The position numbers and the translations under genes were made by a program. Source: Diplolepis rosae (taxonomy: Eukaryota > Arthropoda > Insecta > Hymenoptera > Diplolepididae). Taken from it: 64,000 nucleotides of DNA. The stretch covers positions 4,536,001-4,600,000 of the forward strand of contig JAPYXD010000308.1 of NCBI GenBank assembly GCA_030998225.1. Reading direction: 5' to 3'. This document shows, piece by piece, positions 11,160-22,851 of this stretch (positions are counted from its first letter, which is position 1; every line of letters starts with the position of its first letter). A model generated the notes under the pieces. The model was not told where the DNA came from. It saw only the letters and a list, made by a program, of their open reading frames with translations, and searched no databases.

Positions 11160-12110
11160 AAATATGAGCGTGGGACGCCCATCTAGCGACCATGCATTGA
11201 CCTGCTTATCCTGGCTGATCGGTCGAGTGGCAGCCACCACAGGTTAGTGTGGCGCTCGCTGTGAGTACGATCGAAAATGTCCGTGAAAACCAGATCGCCT
11301 CGTTCGTGTCACATTCACTTCCGGTTTGGGAGTAATTCATTAATTATGAAGCGAAGACTTAATGAAACCTCGCAAACTACGCCATTACCAGTCCCAAGCC
11401 CAGATGAGAAAGGAGGAGGGGACACACAGACAGCGACACGACACTACATCCTTACAGTGACACTGAACGAAACACACCCAACACCTGAGAGGGCGTTTTG
11501 CGGGAGGGCAGCGTCTCGCCCAGAGGAATGCGCGTGAGGACGCGGTGTGGAGCAAACGCATCGGGACACCTTAAACAGGTTCCTTGATGCCGCATGAGTG
11601 GAAAGAGTGTGAATGCGGGGGACCCCTTAATCGGGGTACCGACCCAAATGCGCATGCGGCGATGACGCTGAATTTCCCTCGTGCTCTCTCGCGGTCACAT
11701 CACAACCACATGCACGATACCGACACCTACACATACCAGAACGAATGCACTGCTGAGTGACTGGGCTGCGGCCGGCGCCTGGTGGATATTCCCGATAGAC
11801 TAGCCAAGGGAGGAGTAGTAGCCTCCCGACCAGGGTAGGACGCGATGTTAGTACCTTGATGTCAGTACCTTACCTCTGTGGAAGTAATATGGGTAAATGT
11901 AAGTCCCTCCGGTGTTCGACCGCGAAGGGCAAAGATCCCGTGAAACCACATGTTAAGCTGGGAAAACCGCTCACGTTTCTACTGCCTGGAGCCAATTTCG
12001 GGGTTGAAATCATGCACGCCCAGGCGCAGGAATGAAGGATTACCTGGTCAGTATTTCCTTATATCCGACGCTGCGTAGGATAAATCGCATGATTTGTATT
12101 GTACCTGATT
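11160..12110. other. GC-rich block, unassigned
   Basis: The composition changes sharply from the AT-rich surroundings. Frames are short and stop-ridden, and no domain could be recognised. It may be an untranslated or coding remnant of another non-LTR element, since it abuts an R1-like LINE, but nothing in the sequence proves it. Confidence 0.3.
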
Positions 12111-12119
12111 GTATTGAAT

Positions 12120-14298
12120 CGGGGCAGAGATTTTACGTTCAGACGAGGAGAGGGGGGGGGTTGATTCTCGACCTCACGATTGCCGTGCCCCGTCTTGCCT
12201 CAAGGATAGGCGTCTGGTGCGTCCTCGAGGTAATAACCTTGTGTGACCACTAGTGCATTGAGTTTAGCATCCAGGAACGGAGACACCCAGTGAATACGGG
12301 AAGGGGTGGCAAGGTAAAGAGCCGCTCCTGAAACACAAAACGACTGAGCAAAGACAAGCTTCACGAACCGAGGACTCGATGTACTGGTGGAACGACCAGT
12401 TGTCTGTCCTGCGCCGAAAATGCCTTACAGCGCGACGGAGTTTTACCCGCTCAAAGGGTGATCCTCTGCTGCGCGCGGCATGGAAAAGAGTAAAATCAGC
12501 TCTGAGGCAAGGCATAAAGAAAAGCTGACTTCAGTGCTGGAAAGACTTGATCGGGGAAGTCGAGAAGGACCCATGGGGTCTCACCTTAAAAATAGTCACT
12601 AAAAGATTGGTGAGTAGAAAAAAGACCCCGGGCCTGGATAATGCCGATCGAGTCAAGTACATCGTGGGAATCCTCTTTCCGCGTGTAGAGCCGTTCCAAA
12701 GACAGGACCGAAGTTCCTGCGTGGTCCGGAGCGAAGAACTCTTCACTCTCGAAGAACTAAAGAGAGCGGATCGAAGGCTCAAGGCAAACACAGCGCCGGG
12801 GATCGACGGGTTGCCGAATGAGATCCTCGAAGAGGTGATCGGGTTATACCCGGAGATCCTCCTAGAAGTCTTTAACTCCTGTCTTCGAGAGGGGAAGTTC
12901 TTCGCAGACTGGAAGAAGCAGAGGTTGGTCCTGCTGAGGATGGGGAACAAGCCTCTAGGGGATGCCTCATCGTATAGATTCTGTGCGTTGATTAGCATTG
13001 ACATACGCAATGCGTTCAATACCGCGAGATGGAACATCTGCATCGAGGCGATGGTCGCGGGTGGGTCCACTTGTTTGGAACGTCATGTACGACGATTTCC
13101 TGCGCATGGACCTACCTCTTGGACGAGCATCATCGGCTTCGCGGATGACGCACTTGTCATGTGCGCCGCTGACGACGTCAAAATCCTGGAGCTGAGAATC
13201 AATGATAATGTGTGGTGGGCAAAGCGTTAGTTGGATAGCAGATGCCTGAAAATGGCCCCTGAAAAGACCAAGGCTTTGCTGGTCACAGCCAGAAGATTCT
13301 TCAAATACCCGAGGATCGTTCTCGGGGAACATAAAATCAATTGGAAAAGAGCATTAAGTACCTGGGCGTGCAGTTGGATTGAACGCTTAGCTTCGGTAAA
13401 CACCTGAAGATGGCGACTGCCAAAGCCATCCATGTGGGGCCGTCCTGACTCGGCTCGTGCCCAACATTGGTGGACCCAGGTTAGCTAAGAGAAGGCTGGT
13501 GAAGAGCGTGGTAAATTCATAGCTGCTTTATATAGCTCCGATCTGGAGAAGTGCCCTTAACAACCATACTATCCTGAAGAAGCTGTTCTCGGCACAGAGA
13601 GATGTGGTGATGAAAATTGTCTCAGCATACCGAACTGTGTCGACGAGCGCTGTGCTGGTCCTGGCGAGCGGCCCACCAATAGATTTATTGGCTGGATAGA
13701 AAGCATGGTCAAGTCGGCTTTTACCTGGCCCAAGCGCTTTCGGGCCATGGTTGCTTTAATGCGTACCTGAAGCGCATCAAGAAAAGAGACGATGAGTCTG
13801 GTCGCTACTGCGGTTCCCTTGTGGAAAATGCAGAGAACACACTCTTTGTCTGTGCCAGGTGTGGCGCGGAAAGGGAGGCTGTCGGTCGGGCAGTGGGCGC
13901 ACAACTCACTCCTAACATGATGGTCTCCCTCATGCTCCAGTCTGAACAGATATGGATGTTTGTCAAGTCATTCGTCACCCTAGTGATGAAGGCGAGGGAG
14001 ATCGATGCGCGTGCAGAGCGCGGCAACAACGGGGGCCAGTAGAAATCGCTTCGCGGCCTACACCTGCGGTCCTGCGTCTTAGAAGGACTTGGCTGTCCGC
14101 GTCGATCTGGGGAGGAATCTTCTTATTCCGCCCCTGGTTGGCGTGACTAGCATGCCTGCCAAACGGGCGTGTGCTCGCGGATGGGAGTCCCAGGCGAACG
14201 GACAGGTTTTAACAGGTATGCCTAGACCCGTCCTAGGAGAGTTCTGTACAACGTCTATAAAAGATTTCCCCATTTTTCCTCCTCACCAAAAAAAAAAG
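12120..14298 (+). mobile_element. R1-like LINE copy, decayed and internally deleted
   Basis: The copy begins in the C-terminal half of the endonuclease domain ('GGGLILDLTIAVPRLASRI', and 'LCDH' at the position of the usual Ser-Asp-His motif). It continues through the linker ('YWWNDQLSVLRRKC'), reverse transcriptase and C-terminal region, and ends in the family 3' tail ('cctcctcaccaaaaaaaaaa' at ~14279). Two clean internal deletions remove parts of the reverse transcriptase (near 12976 and 13054), and frames are broken repeatedly after 13230. Confidence 0.8.
12322..13230 (+). pseudogene. R1-like LINE ORF2 fragment (linker and reverse transcriptase)
   Basis: One frame carries 'YWWNDQL', 'LTARRSFTRSKGD' and, after a stop at about 12522, 'APGIDGLPNEILEEV', 'SCLREGKFFADWKKQRLVLL' and 'GNKPLGDASSYR'. 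It then jumps to 'FCALISIDIRNAFNTARW' and again to sequence matching 'RVGPLVWNVMYDDF' in another frame; 'FADDALVMCAADD' follows. The jumps correspond to deletions of roughly 90 and 60 codons compared with the fuller copy at 56401-58557. Not functional. Confidence 0.8.
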
Positions 14299-14450
14299 AA
14301 ATGTAACCTCGCAATTCTTTCGTGCAAGTTTAGTATGAATCTGCTTGTTCTCGTGGTTATCTTATTTTCGTGTATTTTGCTCCCGTTTCCTCGCAAAAAG
14401 GCGGTGACTCGAGGCCTGGTCGTCTCAGTGAGGTTCCAAAATTGTTCGCT

Positions 14451-14697
14451 TTAACACTAGAACTACCGACGATTGAGGTATACCTACTTCTATTATGTCA
14501 AACAAGTCATTTTGACCCCCCTTGGTAGTTCTAGTGTTAAATTCGGTGAGGGGAAATTGAATAGTAATAATTAACTGTTCTTATATTTTATTAAAAGTCG
14601 TAATAAAATTCCAAAACAATTAAATAAATTATATCCAATTTTTAAGCATGAAATTTGAAAACCGTCAAAATGACGGTCTTGGTAGTTCTAGTGTTAA
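14451..14697. mobile_element. piggyBac-like MITE with TTAA ends
   Basis: It starts TTAA-CACTAGAACTACC and ends GGTAGTTCTAGTG-TTAA at 14694-14697. An additional inward copy of the right end lies at 14521-14540, so the element is either two nested units or one unit with a duplicated end. TTAA duplications and CAC.AG termini are the piggyBac hallmark. There is no coding capacity. Confidence 0.7.
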
Positions 14698-14699
14698 TG

Positions 14700-16540
14700 A
14701 GGTCTACAATTTTTATTCGAAAAAGTTTCTAATAAAATGTATATTTTTCGATTTAATTTTAAGAACTTGAGCGCGAGTATCGTGATGAGAATGTGTTCCT
14801 TTAGGCCGATAGTGCCTTAGGAAAATTGAATTTCTTTTTACTTGAAATTAAATCAAATTTAGTAACTTTGAGAACATTTAGTTTACATTTACACTATTAT
14901 AAAATTGACTTGAATTTCAGGATATTAAGGGGACATGTCTGTCTATCGATAAAAACACAAACGATTTTTTCCGATTTTTTCTGGAAGCTGTGTTTATTTA
15001 TTTTGTAACACATGTTATGGCATTTGAATAATACATATTCAAGGAAGTTACAATAAAAATTTCATGATAAAATATCCATAAATAAACGGATTTCAGTCAA
15101 TCTCCGAGGAGTCAAAAAAAAAGTCAATTTTCGGTGGTGATCAGATCGCAGTAGTACTGGATTATCCGAAACAAATAAATTAAACAGTTTTTTTAAGTAA
15201 ACAACACTTATGGGCGAATGGACGGAGGAAATGTATAAATATTTTTTATTTTAGAAAATGGCGGACTTTTGAAAAAAGATTGGGTTTTTCCACTTAAAAA
15301 GTGGTCGTTTTTTGGTTGTAAAATAAAAAGCATTTGTTGAAAAAAAAATCCCTCGTTCACTTGCCCGGAAACTATATCTAGAATAACTGGTTAACTTTTG
15401 GTAATGATCGGATAACCCTATCTAGAGTTCTGATGACCACGGACTTTGAAAACGTTGTTCTGACAAAAACGCGTTTAAAATTAAAAAAGTTGAAAACGTG
15501 CTTAAAAAATATCTGTATCTTTTTAAAATTTATACTTACATAGAATCGTCGATTCAGAGAATATTTTTGAAATATTATACTTTCAGAAAATGTAAAAAAA
15601 AATCGATTTTTTGAAACCGTCAATCAGACATATCGCCTTGAATTACAAGAAATAACTCAAAACAGTTTTACATCATTGTAGCTATGAATTTAAATCTCGG
15701 ATAGTTTTCATATAACCAAAACATTTTATTAGATTTGTGGCACAGATTACATGTTTTTTTATTCATTCTCAGTTGTATTTTAGACATTTTAGCCTTTTAG
15801 AGCGTCGTGACATCTCATTAACAAGTGTACAATGCAACGTTGCCACATATGCCAACTGTTTCAAGTCTCCAGTCAGTTTTGTCTGGTTGTGTAAAGGGCC
15901 ACACGGGTCAGTGATGGGGGCCAAAAATTTCCACGATCTGGGAACACTGTTTCCGACATAGAATTAAAAGAGACCAACGTTTGTCGGGGTAATAACTGGT
16001 TTTTTATCCTATGGTGGAAGTATTTACTTCGTAATATACTTCGAACGGGAAGCTTGCGTCGTGCTTCCTCGTTCTCGCTTAAGCGATACTTTATTATATT
16101 TTCCTAACGAATCTTACTTCAATAAAATTGTATTCTTATTGATTGATAAATCTTCTTGTGTTGTGTAGTTACAATATAAAACAGTTATTTTCGTTTTACA
16201 TTTATTACCTAGTTTTCCTCAATGTTATTGTTATAATAGTTTAGAGGCGGAGAGAAAAAGAGAGAGAAATCGAGAAATTAATTCGCGAGAGTTGGACTGC
16301 CTAGTCCTTTATTGTTACATTCCTCATAGCACTAGACGTATTTCGGCATGGTCTCGTTAGTCTCCCTCCACTGCCCTAAATTTCATTACTGGAACGCTCA
16401 GTCGCACTTCCACAATACCTACCCTTGTGAAAAGAAATACCAGTTTTAGACTACGTATACCGCAGGTAAAGTTCTTGATCTTAGAATGGTCTTAAAGTGG
16501 TATATTCTGGCTCCCACGCGGAGAAAAAAATCTAACTATT
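14700..16540. other. AT-rich stretch without recognisable feature
   Basis: Short frames only, none resembling a known domain, no terminal repeats found. A GAGAGA-rich tract lies at 16253-16290. I see nothing else to support here. Confidence 0.5.
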
Positions 16541-16723
16541 ATATTAGGCTGAGCTTTTCCTATTAAAGAACCGAACTTAATGTGCGAAATTGGTATGAGA
16601 TTCTACCGGTATTGGCATTAACTCGTGCATTTTTAGCATGAAATGTCATACTATAAAAGAAACAAGCGCATGCCATTATTGCTAGTGTCATATGCTGTCA
16701 GAGCAATATTCTCGCCTGACTAC

Positions 16724-16866
16724 GGTTGTAAGAAACTCATCCTATTTCAGTATGAGTTCTCTTACAACCAAGAGAACACTTGAGGTGATACGTTCGAAAG
16801 TAGGCGTGGCCTAACATCTCGGTTATAAGAGAACTCATACTGAAATAGGATGGGTTTCTTGCAATC
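16724..16866. repeat. Nested palindrome / foldback element
   Basis: Arms 16724-16769 and 16821-16866 are ~46-base inverted repeats separated by ~50 bases. Each arm is itself nearly palindromic ('ggttgtaaga' at one end, 'tcttacaacc' at the other), so the DNA can form either one long hairpin or two short ones. No coding capacity. Confidence 0.75.
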
Positions 16867-16904
16867 ATAGAATAAGATACACATTATATTATGTTTGAAA
16901 CTTA

Positions 16905-17561
16905 TTATTTATTCAAAATAGGATCCATTAGACTCAATACATTGTTTGGAACGATCAAACAATTTATCCATTGAATTTTAAATTCGGTTTTTGGAATGTT
17001 CTTTAGCACCTGTGCCACAGCTGATTGAATGGTTGGAACGTCATCGTAAAAAGCTCCGTTCATTGCAGTTTTTAGATTTGGGAACAGAAAATAGTCACAC
17101 GGTGATAGATCAGGCGAATACGGAGGGTAGTCCATGACACAAATCTGTTTTTTCATCAAAAATTCGTTAAATTTTTTGGTCTTGTGAGGTGGTGCATTTA
17201 ACTGATGTGGAACAAAACGTGCAAAGACCTTTCTTTTACCCAAATCTTCAGTTAATATTGTGTAGATTGTACAGTAAGATAAATTTGATTCTTCTGCCAG
17301 CATTCTCACAGTGAAATTTGCATCCATAGCGATTATTTCACGTACTTTTTCCACTAACTCAGCACGATTTGATGCTTCTGGTCGTCCAGGTCTTGGATCA
17401 TCATTTAAATCATCACGGCCATTTTTAAATCGTGTAAACCACGTATAAACTTGAGTACGACTCATACAATCATCACCATAAACTTTTTTCATCAATTCGT
17501 ATGTCTCAGCGAATTTTTTTTCAAGTTTAACACAAAATTTAATATTTGCTCTTTGTTCCAT
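16905..17561 (-). pseudogene. Mariner transposase, internally deleted
   Basis: The 218-residue frame starts 'MEQRANIKFCVKLEKKFAET', the usual mariner start. It shows the paired HTH domains ('RTQVYTWFTRFKNGRDDLND', 'PGRPEAS', 'VRMLAEESNLSYCTIYTIL'). After 'FVPHQL' it jumps to 'NAPPHKTKKF', so the central region with the first catalytic Asp and the Asp of the DNAPAH block is gone. The third Asp motif 'YPPYSPDLSPCDYFLFP' remains. Full family members are ~345 residues. It may bind DNA but cannot transpose. Confidence 0.85.
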
Positions 17562-17705
17562 TCTTATTTTGTAACATTAGCACACTTTTTCTTTTATTGA
17601 AATGGCTGTAACTTTCACATCTGTCATCCAATTTACATGAATTTAGGTGCGTTTGAAAAAGGATTCAAATATAAAGTTCGGTTATTTTTGGCACACACTG
17701 TGTAG

Positions 17706-18169
17706 TGACTTCGTAAAATCAGACCAAGAATTTCTATGTATATGGTGTTGGAATAAATAACAATTAACTCTTAACATTCCGCACTAGATATCCGTCATGT
17801 CAAAGCCACTTTGTAAGTAAAATTTACAAATTATAATCATTATTCCACTTTGTCAATTTAAATAAAAGGAAAAACTACTAAACGATGATAATGACAAATC
17901 ACTCATGTACACAACTATGTGACGTCATCGTATTATCGGAAACATTCGGCTGTTTCCGGAACGTTTTCGGAAAATTTTTAATTTATACTTTTCTGACGCT
18001 CATTAATAAATTATTACTAACTAAAAAATCCAGAAAAAAATTTGTATGCAAAAGTGATCCCCAAATTTCATTTTTTGATCATTTAAAAAAATCTTATCTT
18101 AATGTTTTGTGCCACCGTACGATGGCGCCTTTACTTCTTCAAACTTTAACATTGAGTTGGAAGAGCCTG
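17706..18169. other. AT-rich stretch without recognisable feature
   Basis: Only short frames without family resemblance are present between the mariner remnant and the next MITE. No RNA gene or terminal repeat found. Confidence 0.5.
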
Positions 18170-18397
18170 CCCTAGCGAACCGGCTAAACGCTAAATATAG
18201 ACATTATATATATAAAATTTTTAGTGTCAATAGATAAAATTATTGCATATTTCCATTACGGTTCAACGTTAATTTTAACGCAGAATTAGGATACAAAGAA
18301 GTTAAATATTTATTTAATCGCTTTCATGAGGTATATAGCTACTATGCGTTAGGTTTACCCTGTAGCGTAAACATAGCGTTTAGGTGGTTCGCTAGGG
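18170..18397. mobile_element. MITE with CCCTAGCGAACC ends
   Basis: Inverted ends 'CCCTAGCGAACCGGCTAAAC' (left) and the complement of 'GTTTAGGTGGTTCGCTAGGG' (right) enclose 228 AT-rich bases. The target duplication is unclear, so the superfamily is not assigned. No coding capacity. Confidence 0.65.
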
Positions 18398-18609
18398 TGA
18401 TGACAGGATTCGGACGTCATATTGAACCCCGATGTTATTTTATGATTTTCGAAGTCTAATCTGTCTAATCAAGGAAATTCCCATAGTAAGAGAAGGAGAC
18501 ACTGTGTGGGAGTACGGAATGATGACGATTGGATAGGTCAAGATTAAGGCGTACCTTAGATATCACTGCCCTTGCGGACCCAGTCCGGTGAATGGTCAGA
18601 AAATTTTTT

Positions 18610-18779
18610 TTTGTCCGCCGTACACCGAAAGTTAGACTTGTCGGTGTCGTTTTGCGTGTGGAAAGTTGATTTTTCTACACTAGTGCGGTAATATTTTAAG
18701 TGTGCGGAAAGTCAAGTTTCCGCACGCAAAACGACCGACTCGGCTAACTTTCGGTATACAGCAAACAAAAAATTTCGTT
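18610..18779. repeat. Foldback element (inverted arms)
   Basis: Arms of about 70-80 bases ('ccgaaagttag' and 'tcgttttgcgtg' on the left; 'cgcaaaacga' and 'ctaactttcgg' on the right) flank a small loop near 18690. A short unit 'gtgcggaaagtcaagtttcc' forms a further hairpin at the tip. Likely a small non-autonomous foldback transposon. Confidence 0.65.
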
Positions 18780-18952
18780 CGTATCACTTTGACATGAGAT
18801 GTTCTTAAGAAATTAAATAAGACTTGTAATTATAAAGAGTGATACTTGTAATTTCATTCGTAAATATTGAAATGAACTACTTGAGTCATTAATACCTAAT
18901 ATTCGTCAATGCTTATATTATCAAAAAGTTTTCAGGCACATGATTGATTTTC

Positions 18953-19390
18953 TCAGAAAAATGAAAACAAAACTCCAGTTTTTTCCTTGTAAGCAGCTAA
19001 CACCTTCAAACCAGATACATTAAGATTTTTCTGAAAAAATTTGGCAGCCATTTCATTGTACTCTTCATTTTCTTTAAAAAGTTTACCCTGATAAGAGGGG
19101 TACAAAATATTGGCAGCGAGCACGATAGGCTTGACAAATTTTTCAATTTCAGCCACTCTTTCAAGATATCTGCGATATAGAAGTCCGCTTTTTGGCATTT
19201 ATTTACCAATTTACAAATTTTACCAAAAGATATTATGAAGCTGAGCAATTTTTCTTTCAACTCGATGTCAAAAACGAATTAACCTCTCCTCCCACCTCAT
19301 CTTTCCAATTTTCAAACGATGCCCTTGGTATCCGTTATAACTGCGATAAAGATGTCAGTGAAAGTATACTAGGAAGTTCAATAAGTCCGT
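18953..19390 (-). pseudogene. hAT-type transposase fragment
   Basis: Minus-strand frames read 'KEKLLSFIISFGKICKLV' and 'KADFYIADILKEWLKL' and, after a frame change near 19150, 'VKPIVLAANILYPSYQGKLF'. This succession (helical region ending in W-x-L, then 'A.ILxPxYxGK') resembles the catalytic-core end of insect hAT transposases. Only the C-terminal third is present and it is frameshifted. No terminal repeats identified. Confidence 0.5.
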
Positions 19391-19409
19391 AGGATTACAA
19401 TGAAAAAAC

Positions 19410-19970
19410 AACAATTTTGGCAAAATCCTATTTATATTTCAACATAATCTCCCTTCAGCTCGTTACACCTAGTCCAACGATCTTTCAATATTTCAATGCC
19501 TCTTGTAATATTATTTGTCAAGGCCTCCAAAATAGGCATCGGTTTTCCATTTGACCTCTTCATTCAATGAAAATCTCTGTCCCTGGAGCCATCTCTTCAA
19601 GTTTGGGAACAGATAAAAGTCGCCTGGGAACAGATTTAGAGAATAAGAAGGGTGGGGAAGTAATTCATTTTTCCTTCAACAAATGAGGCCGTATGCTTGC
19701 GATTTCTTCTTTTAATTGGTCCCATAATGAACAGCAATAGTCGCTGCTGATTGTTTTTTCTTTTTCCAAACAGTTAATGAACAATATCTAACTCAAATCC
19801 TAAGAAACAGCCGATTGTCGTGTCTTTACTTGCCTTGGCGCAGTTCCACAGGATCCTAACCACTGTTTTGCTTGTTGTTTCCATTCTGGTGTATAGTTTT
19901 TGATTCATGTTTCATCAGTAGGCACTAATCGGCGCAAAAAAAAGAAAAGTTAATGTGTTTTTGAAAACCA
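19410..19970 (-). pseudogene. Mariner transposase fragment (C-terminal half)
   Basis: The minus strand encodes, with stops, 'DET' followed by 'NYTPEWKQQAKQW', then 'NCLEKEKTISSDY', 'DQLKEEIASIRPHL' and, after a break, 'GDFYLFPNLKRWLQGQRFS' and 'ILKDRWTRCNELKGDYVE'. These are the C-terminal blocks of a mariner transposase (W-x-HHYTP, catalytic-core and terminal Trp regions) of a subfamily different from the neighbours. Heavily decayed; element ends not found. Confidence 0.7.
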
Positions 19971-20234
19971 AGAGGCAATATAATTAAGTGAAGAGTGAAT
20001 GTGTATGCAGGTCAGTCATCGTCCAGAACATCCAAATGTAAGTCTACCATATTTACTCTTATTCTAAAGCTGCCAATGTCTTTAGTTATAAAATTGTTTG
20101 AAACAAGCAAACAGAATAATTAAAATATAGTTTTCATCAAATTAAAAATTGAAATACAAGGTGCGTTTCAAAATAAACGAGACTGAGCTAAAATAGAAAC
20201 GACAGAAGCTTTGTTCTGATAAATTCGAGTTTAT

Positions 20235-21681
20235 TTATTCAAAATAGTTCCCTCCGGCCTCGATACACTGTTTTGCACGATCCAAAAGCTTTTCGAAAGA
20301 GTGTTTCAGGTGATTGACCGAAATGTCCTTCAGGATATCGGTACAAGCCTTTTGGATGGCCTCTACGGACGCAAAGCGTTTTCCTTTCATGGCCAAATAC
20401 AATTTTCCGAATAGGTAGAAGTCACAGGGAGCCATATCAGGCGAATGCGGTGAGTGGTTGACGGATAAAATGTGATTTTTGATAAAAAAATCAGTGATAA
20501 GCGTTGAACGACGGGCCGGCGCATTATCGTACAAAAGGCGTCAACTGCCATTTTCACGGTATTGTGGCCTCACACGGCGAATTTTCGGTCAAAATGCGAT
20601 GAATTGAATCTTTTGACATGTTTAATTCCATTGCCATGTGTCGCAAAGAAGATTTTGGCTCATTTTTTATAAATTCATGCACAATTTCAATATTACTTGG
20701 TGTAATCACGAAACTTTCCTGACCGGGATGTTCGTTGTCCTTGATGTCTTCACGACCTTATTTGAATCGTTTAAGGACGTTTTCTTGAAAATCACTTTTC
20801 TTTAGATTTCTTTTAAACTTCGTAAATAAGTACTTTTTACCATGATCTACAAAGCGGTAAAAAGATTAGCATCTAGACCGGTACTTAAAATCGATAAATT
20901 AAGCTCTAAAGTTGAATCTCTTAACACGTGTTAGATAGGCGTAGTTCAGTTTCGCGATACCTTTCTTTACATTAAAAGCACAATTTTCTTTAGATTTTTT
21001 TGGAAAACTAGTATATTATACTAGAGATTATAAGGAATCATATGCCATCATAAAAAATACGTGTACCGGCACTACTTTTAAAGATATACGTTGTTGAAAC
21101 TCGAAGTTACACAAATTCTTAGCCGGCTTGCTGAAGTAAATATGGTGACTTGGCAACACCGCATCAACAGCGCGCGCGTACGCTTACATTTGACATTGCT
21201 TCCAGAGCTTTGTTTTTACGAGCAGCTGATTTTTGTGAAATAAAAAATCCATTTTTGTTGCGAAATTTATTAGACATCTTATTAGTATTTACAAACTGTC
21301 AATAAACTCATAATATAACCTCTCTTACACCATATGCTTTCGACCTTTCGACTCGATATGAGAAACACAGGAAAGCGGTGTTACCAAATCGCACAAATCG
21401 ACGTAAAAGACACATTTTGTTACTTTTGCGCATAAACGGTGCTCAACTCATTCGGTTAGAAAGCTTAACAGTAATTCCACTACCTATGATAGAGTAGGAT
21501 GAGCACATCTACGGGCAAGAGAACGTCCTTAAACCACTCATGGACTCTAGCACGGAATAAACAGTTGTCACCATACACTTGTTTCATTAATTCAAACCTT
21601 TCAGTAAAAGTTTTACCAAGTTTCAAACAAAACTTAATATCCGCTCTTTGTCCGAAGTTCATTTTTCGACCGATGCTATAA
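20235..21681 (-). pseudogene. Mariner transposase, disrupted
   Basis: The N-terminus lies at 21681-21530 ('MNFGQRADIKFCLKLGKTF', 'LMKQVYGDNC') and is cut within the Trp-Phe-Lys codons of the HTH linker by a nested element. The frame resumes at about 20770 ('GREDIKDNEHPGQE', 'IHRILTE') with stops, then skips the central region and ends with 'YDNAPARRSTL', 'HSPHSPDMAPCDFYLF' and 'QCIEAGGNYFE'. The first catalytic Asp is deleted; the second and third motifs are visible. Confidence 0.8.
20775..21528. mobile_element. piggyBac-like non-autonomous element in mariner
   Basis: TTAA at 20771-20774 and 21529-21532 flank 754 bases with inverted ends GGACGTTTTCTTG and CAAGAGAACGTCC. The TTAA belongs to the mariner coding sequence, so the nested insertion and its precise duplication can be read directly. 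No transposase ORF is present. Classification rests on the TTAA target only. Confidence 0.7.
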
Positions 21682-22212
21682 ACACACTGTCCCTTATAAA
21701 GCAATAACTCGGCTTTTAATTGTCCATTGGTCATGAAATTTTGACAGAACGTCAGTGAAGGATGTACCTTTCCAACTCCTACTACCATCAGAAGATAGCG
21801 CCAATATAAATAGCTATTTTGGAAAAGTCTCGTTTATTTTGGAACGCACCTTGTAGTATTAATGTTTTATTTATTAAATGGCGAAATCTTTTATAGACGT
21901 TGTACAGGACTTTCCTAGGACGGGTCTAGGCATAACTGTTAAAACCAAATACCCCTCTATCGGACCAATACACCGCCCGTGAAACCGCCTTTCGGCTTTG
22001 TACTTCGCGGGCAGATGGTTCCAGCTTGAAGTCGCGTACGACTCTTCCAACATCCGTTCGCCCGGGACCTTTATGCGCGGCCACACGCCCGTTAGGCAAA
22101 TCTACCAGCCGCGCCAGCCAGGGGAGGAATGAAAGTAGTCCTCCCCCGAACGACACGGACAGCCAAGTCCGCCAGAGACGCAGGACCGTGGATGCAGGCC
22201 CCGATGCGATTT

Positions 22213-22840
22213 CTACAGGCCCTCTCCGTTGTTACGCTCTCGACGCCCATCGAGCTCTCTCGTCTTCATCACCAGGGTGACGAATGACTCGATAAGCATC
22301 CATTTTCGTTCAGACTGGAGCATGAGGGAGACCATCGTGTCAGGAGTGAGTTGTGCGCCCACTGCTCGACTGAGAGCCTCCCTTGCCACGCCCCACCTGT
22401 CACAGACAAAGAGTGTGTGCTCTGCATTGTCCACAAGGGATCCGCAGTAACGACACGATTCATCGTCCCTTTTCGAAGCGCTTCAGGTACGCATTATAGC
22501 AACCCTGTCCCGAAAGCGCTTGCGCCAAATAGAAGCCGACTTCTCCGTGCTCTCTGTTCAGCCAGGTAGCGAGCTCCGGGATCAGGTGGTAGATCCATCT
22601 CTCGGTCTGCTCACCATGCCATCTCATCTGCCATTTCTCGACGAGTCTGCGCCTTCCATCCTTACGGATGGCCTCCTTTGCACGAACGATTTCCTGCAGG
22701 TCGGTACAGGTAAGCCCCTTACGGAACTGAAAGGTCTCCTGCCTTTCCTCCGACAATAAATCTATTGGCGGAACGCTCGCCGGGACCAACACAGCACTCG
22801 TCGAGACAGTTTTATATGCTGAAACTATTCTCAGCGCGAC
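22213..22840 (-). pseudogene. R1-like LINE ORF2 C-terminal fragment
   Basis: The minus-strand frame reads 'SVALRIVSAYKTVSTSAVLV', 'WQMRWHGEQTERWIYHLIPE' and 'LSGQGCYNAYLKRF' and continues in another frame with a terminal Cys/His region near 22400. It corresponds to the part of ORF2 downstream of the reverse transcriptase in the copies at 29760 and 56401. A frame change near 22460 interrupts it. Confidence 0.7.
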
Positions 22841-22851
22841 AGATCTTTGCG

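Larger units (their letters stand above)
16550..17705 (-). mobile_element. Mariner element remnant
   Basis: It contains a mariner transposase remnant on the minus strand. Near both outer ends 'AACCGAACTT' occurs in inverted orientation (about 16570 and 17690), consistent with decayed terminal repeats, but the exact ends and TA duplications could not be fixed. A 143-base palindromic foldback (16724-16866) lies in the 3' untranslated part. Confidence 0.6.
20157..21853 (-). mobile_element. Mariner element with nested TTAA-flanked insertion
   Basis: Inverted ends 'CAAGGTGCGTTTCAAAATAA' (left) and the complement of 'CGTTTATTTTGGAACGCACC' (right) are flanked by TA at 20155-20156 and 21854-21855. 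The interior encodes a decayed mariner transposase on the minus strand, interrupted by a TTAA-flanked element at 20775-21528. Without that insertion the element would be ~940 bases, shorter than an intact mariner (~1.3 kb), which matches its internal deletion. Confidence 0.85.

Noticed and set aside
11160..12110. rDNA-targeted R2-type element
   Set aside because: The GC-rich block abuts an R1-like LINE, but no zinc finger, reverse transcriptase or 28S flank could be identified.
14089..14454. 121-codon frame at 14089-14454
   Set aside because: It reads through the LINE 3' UTR and A-rich tail into unrelated flank.
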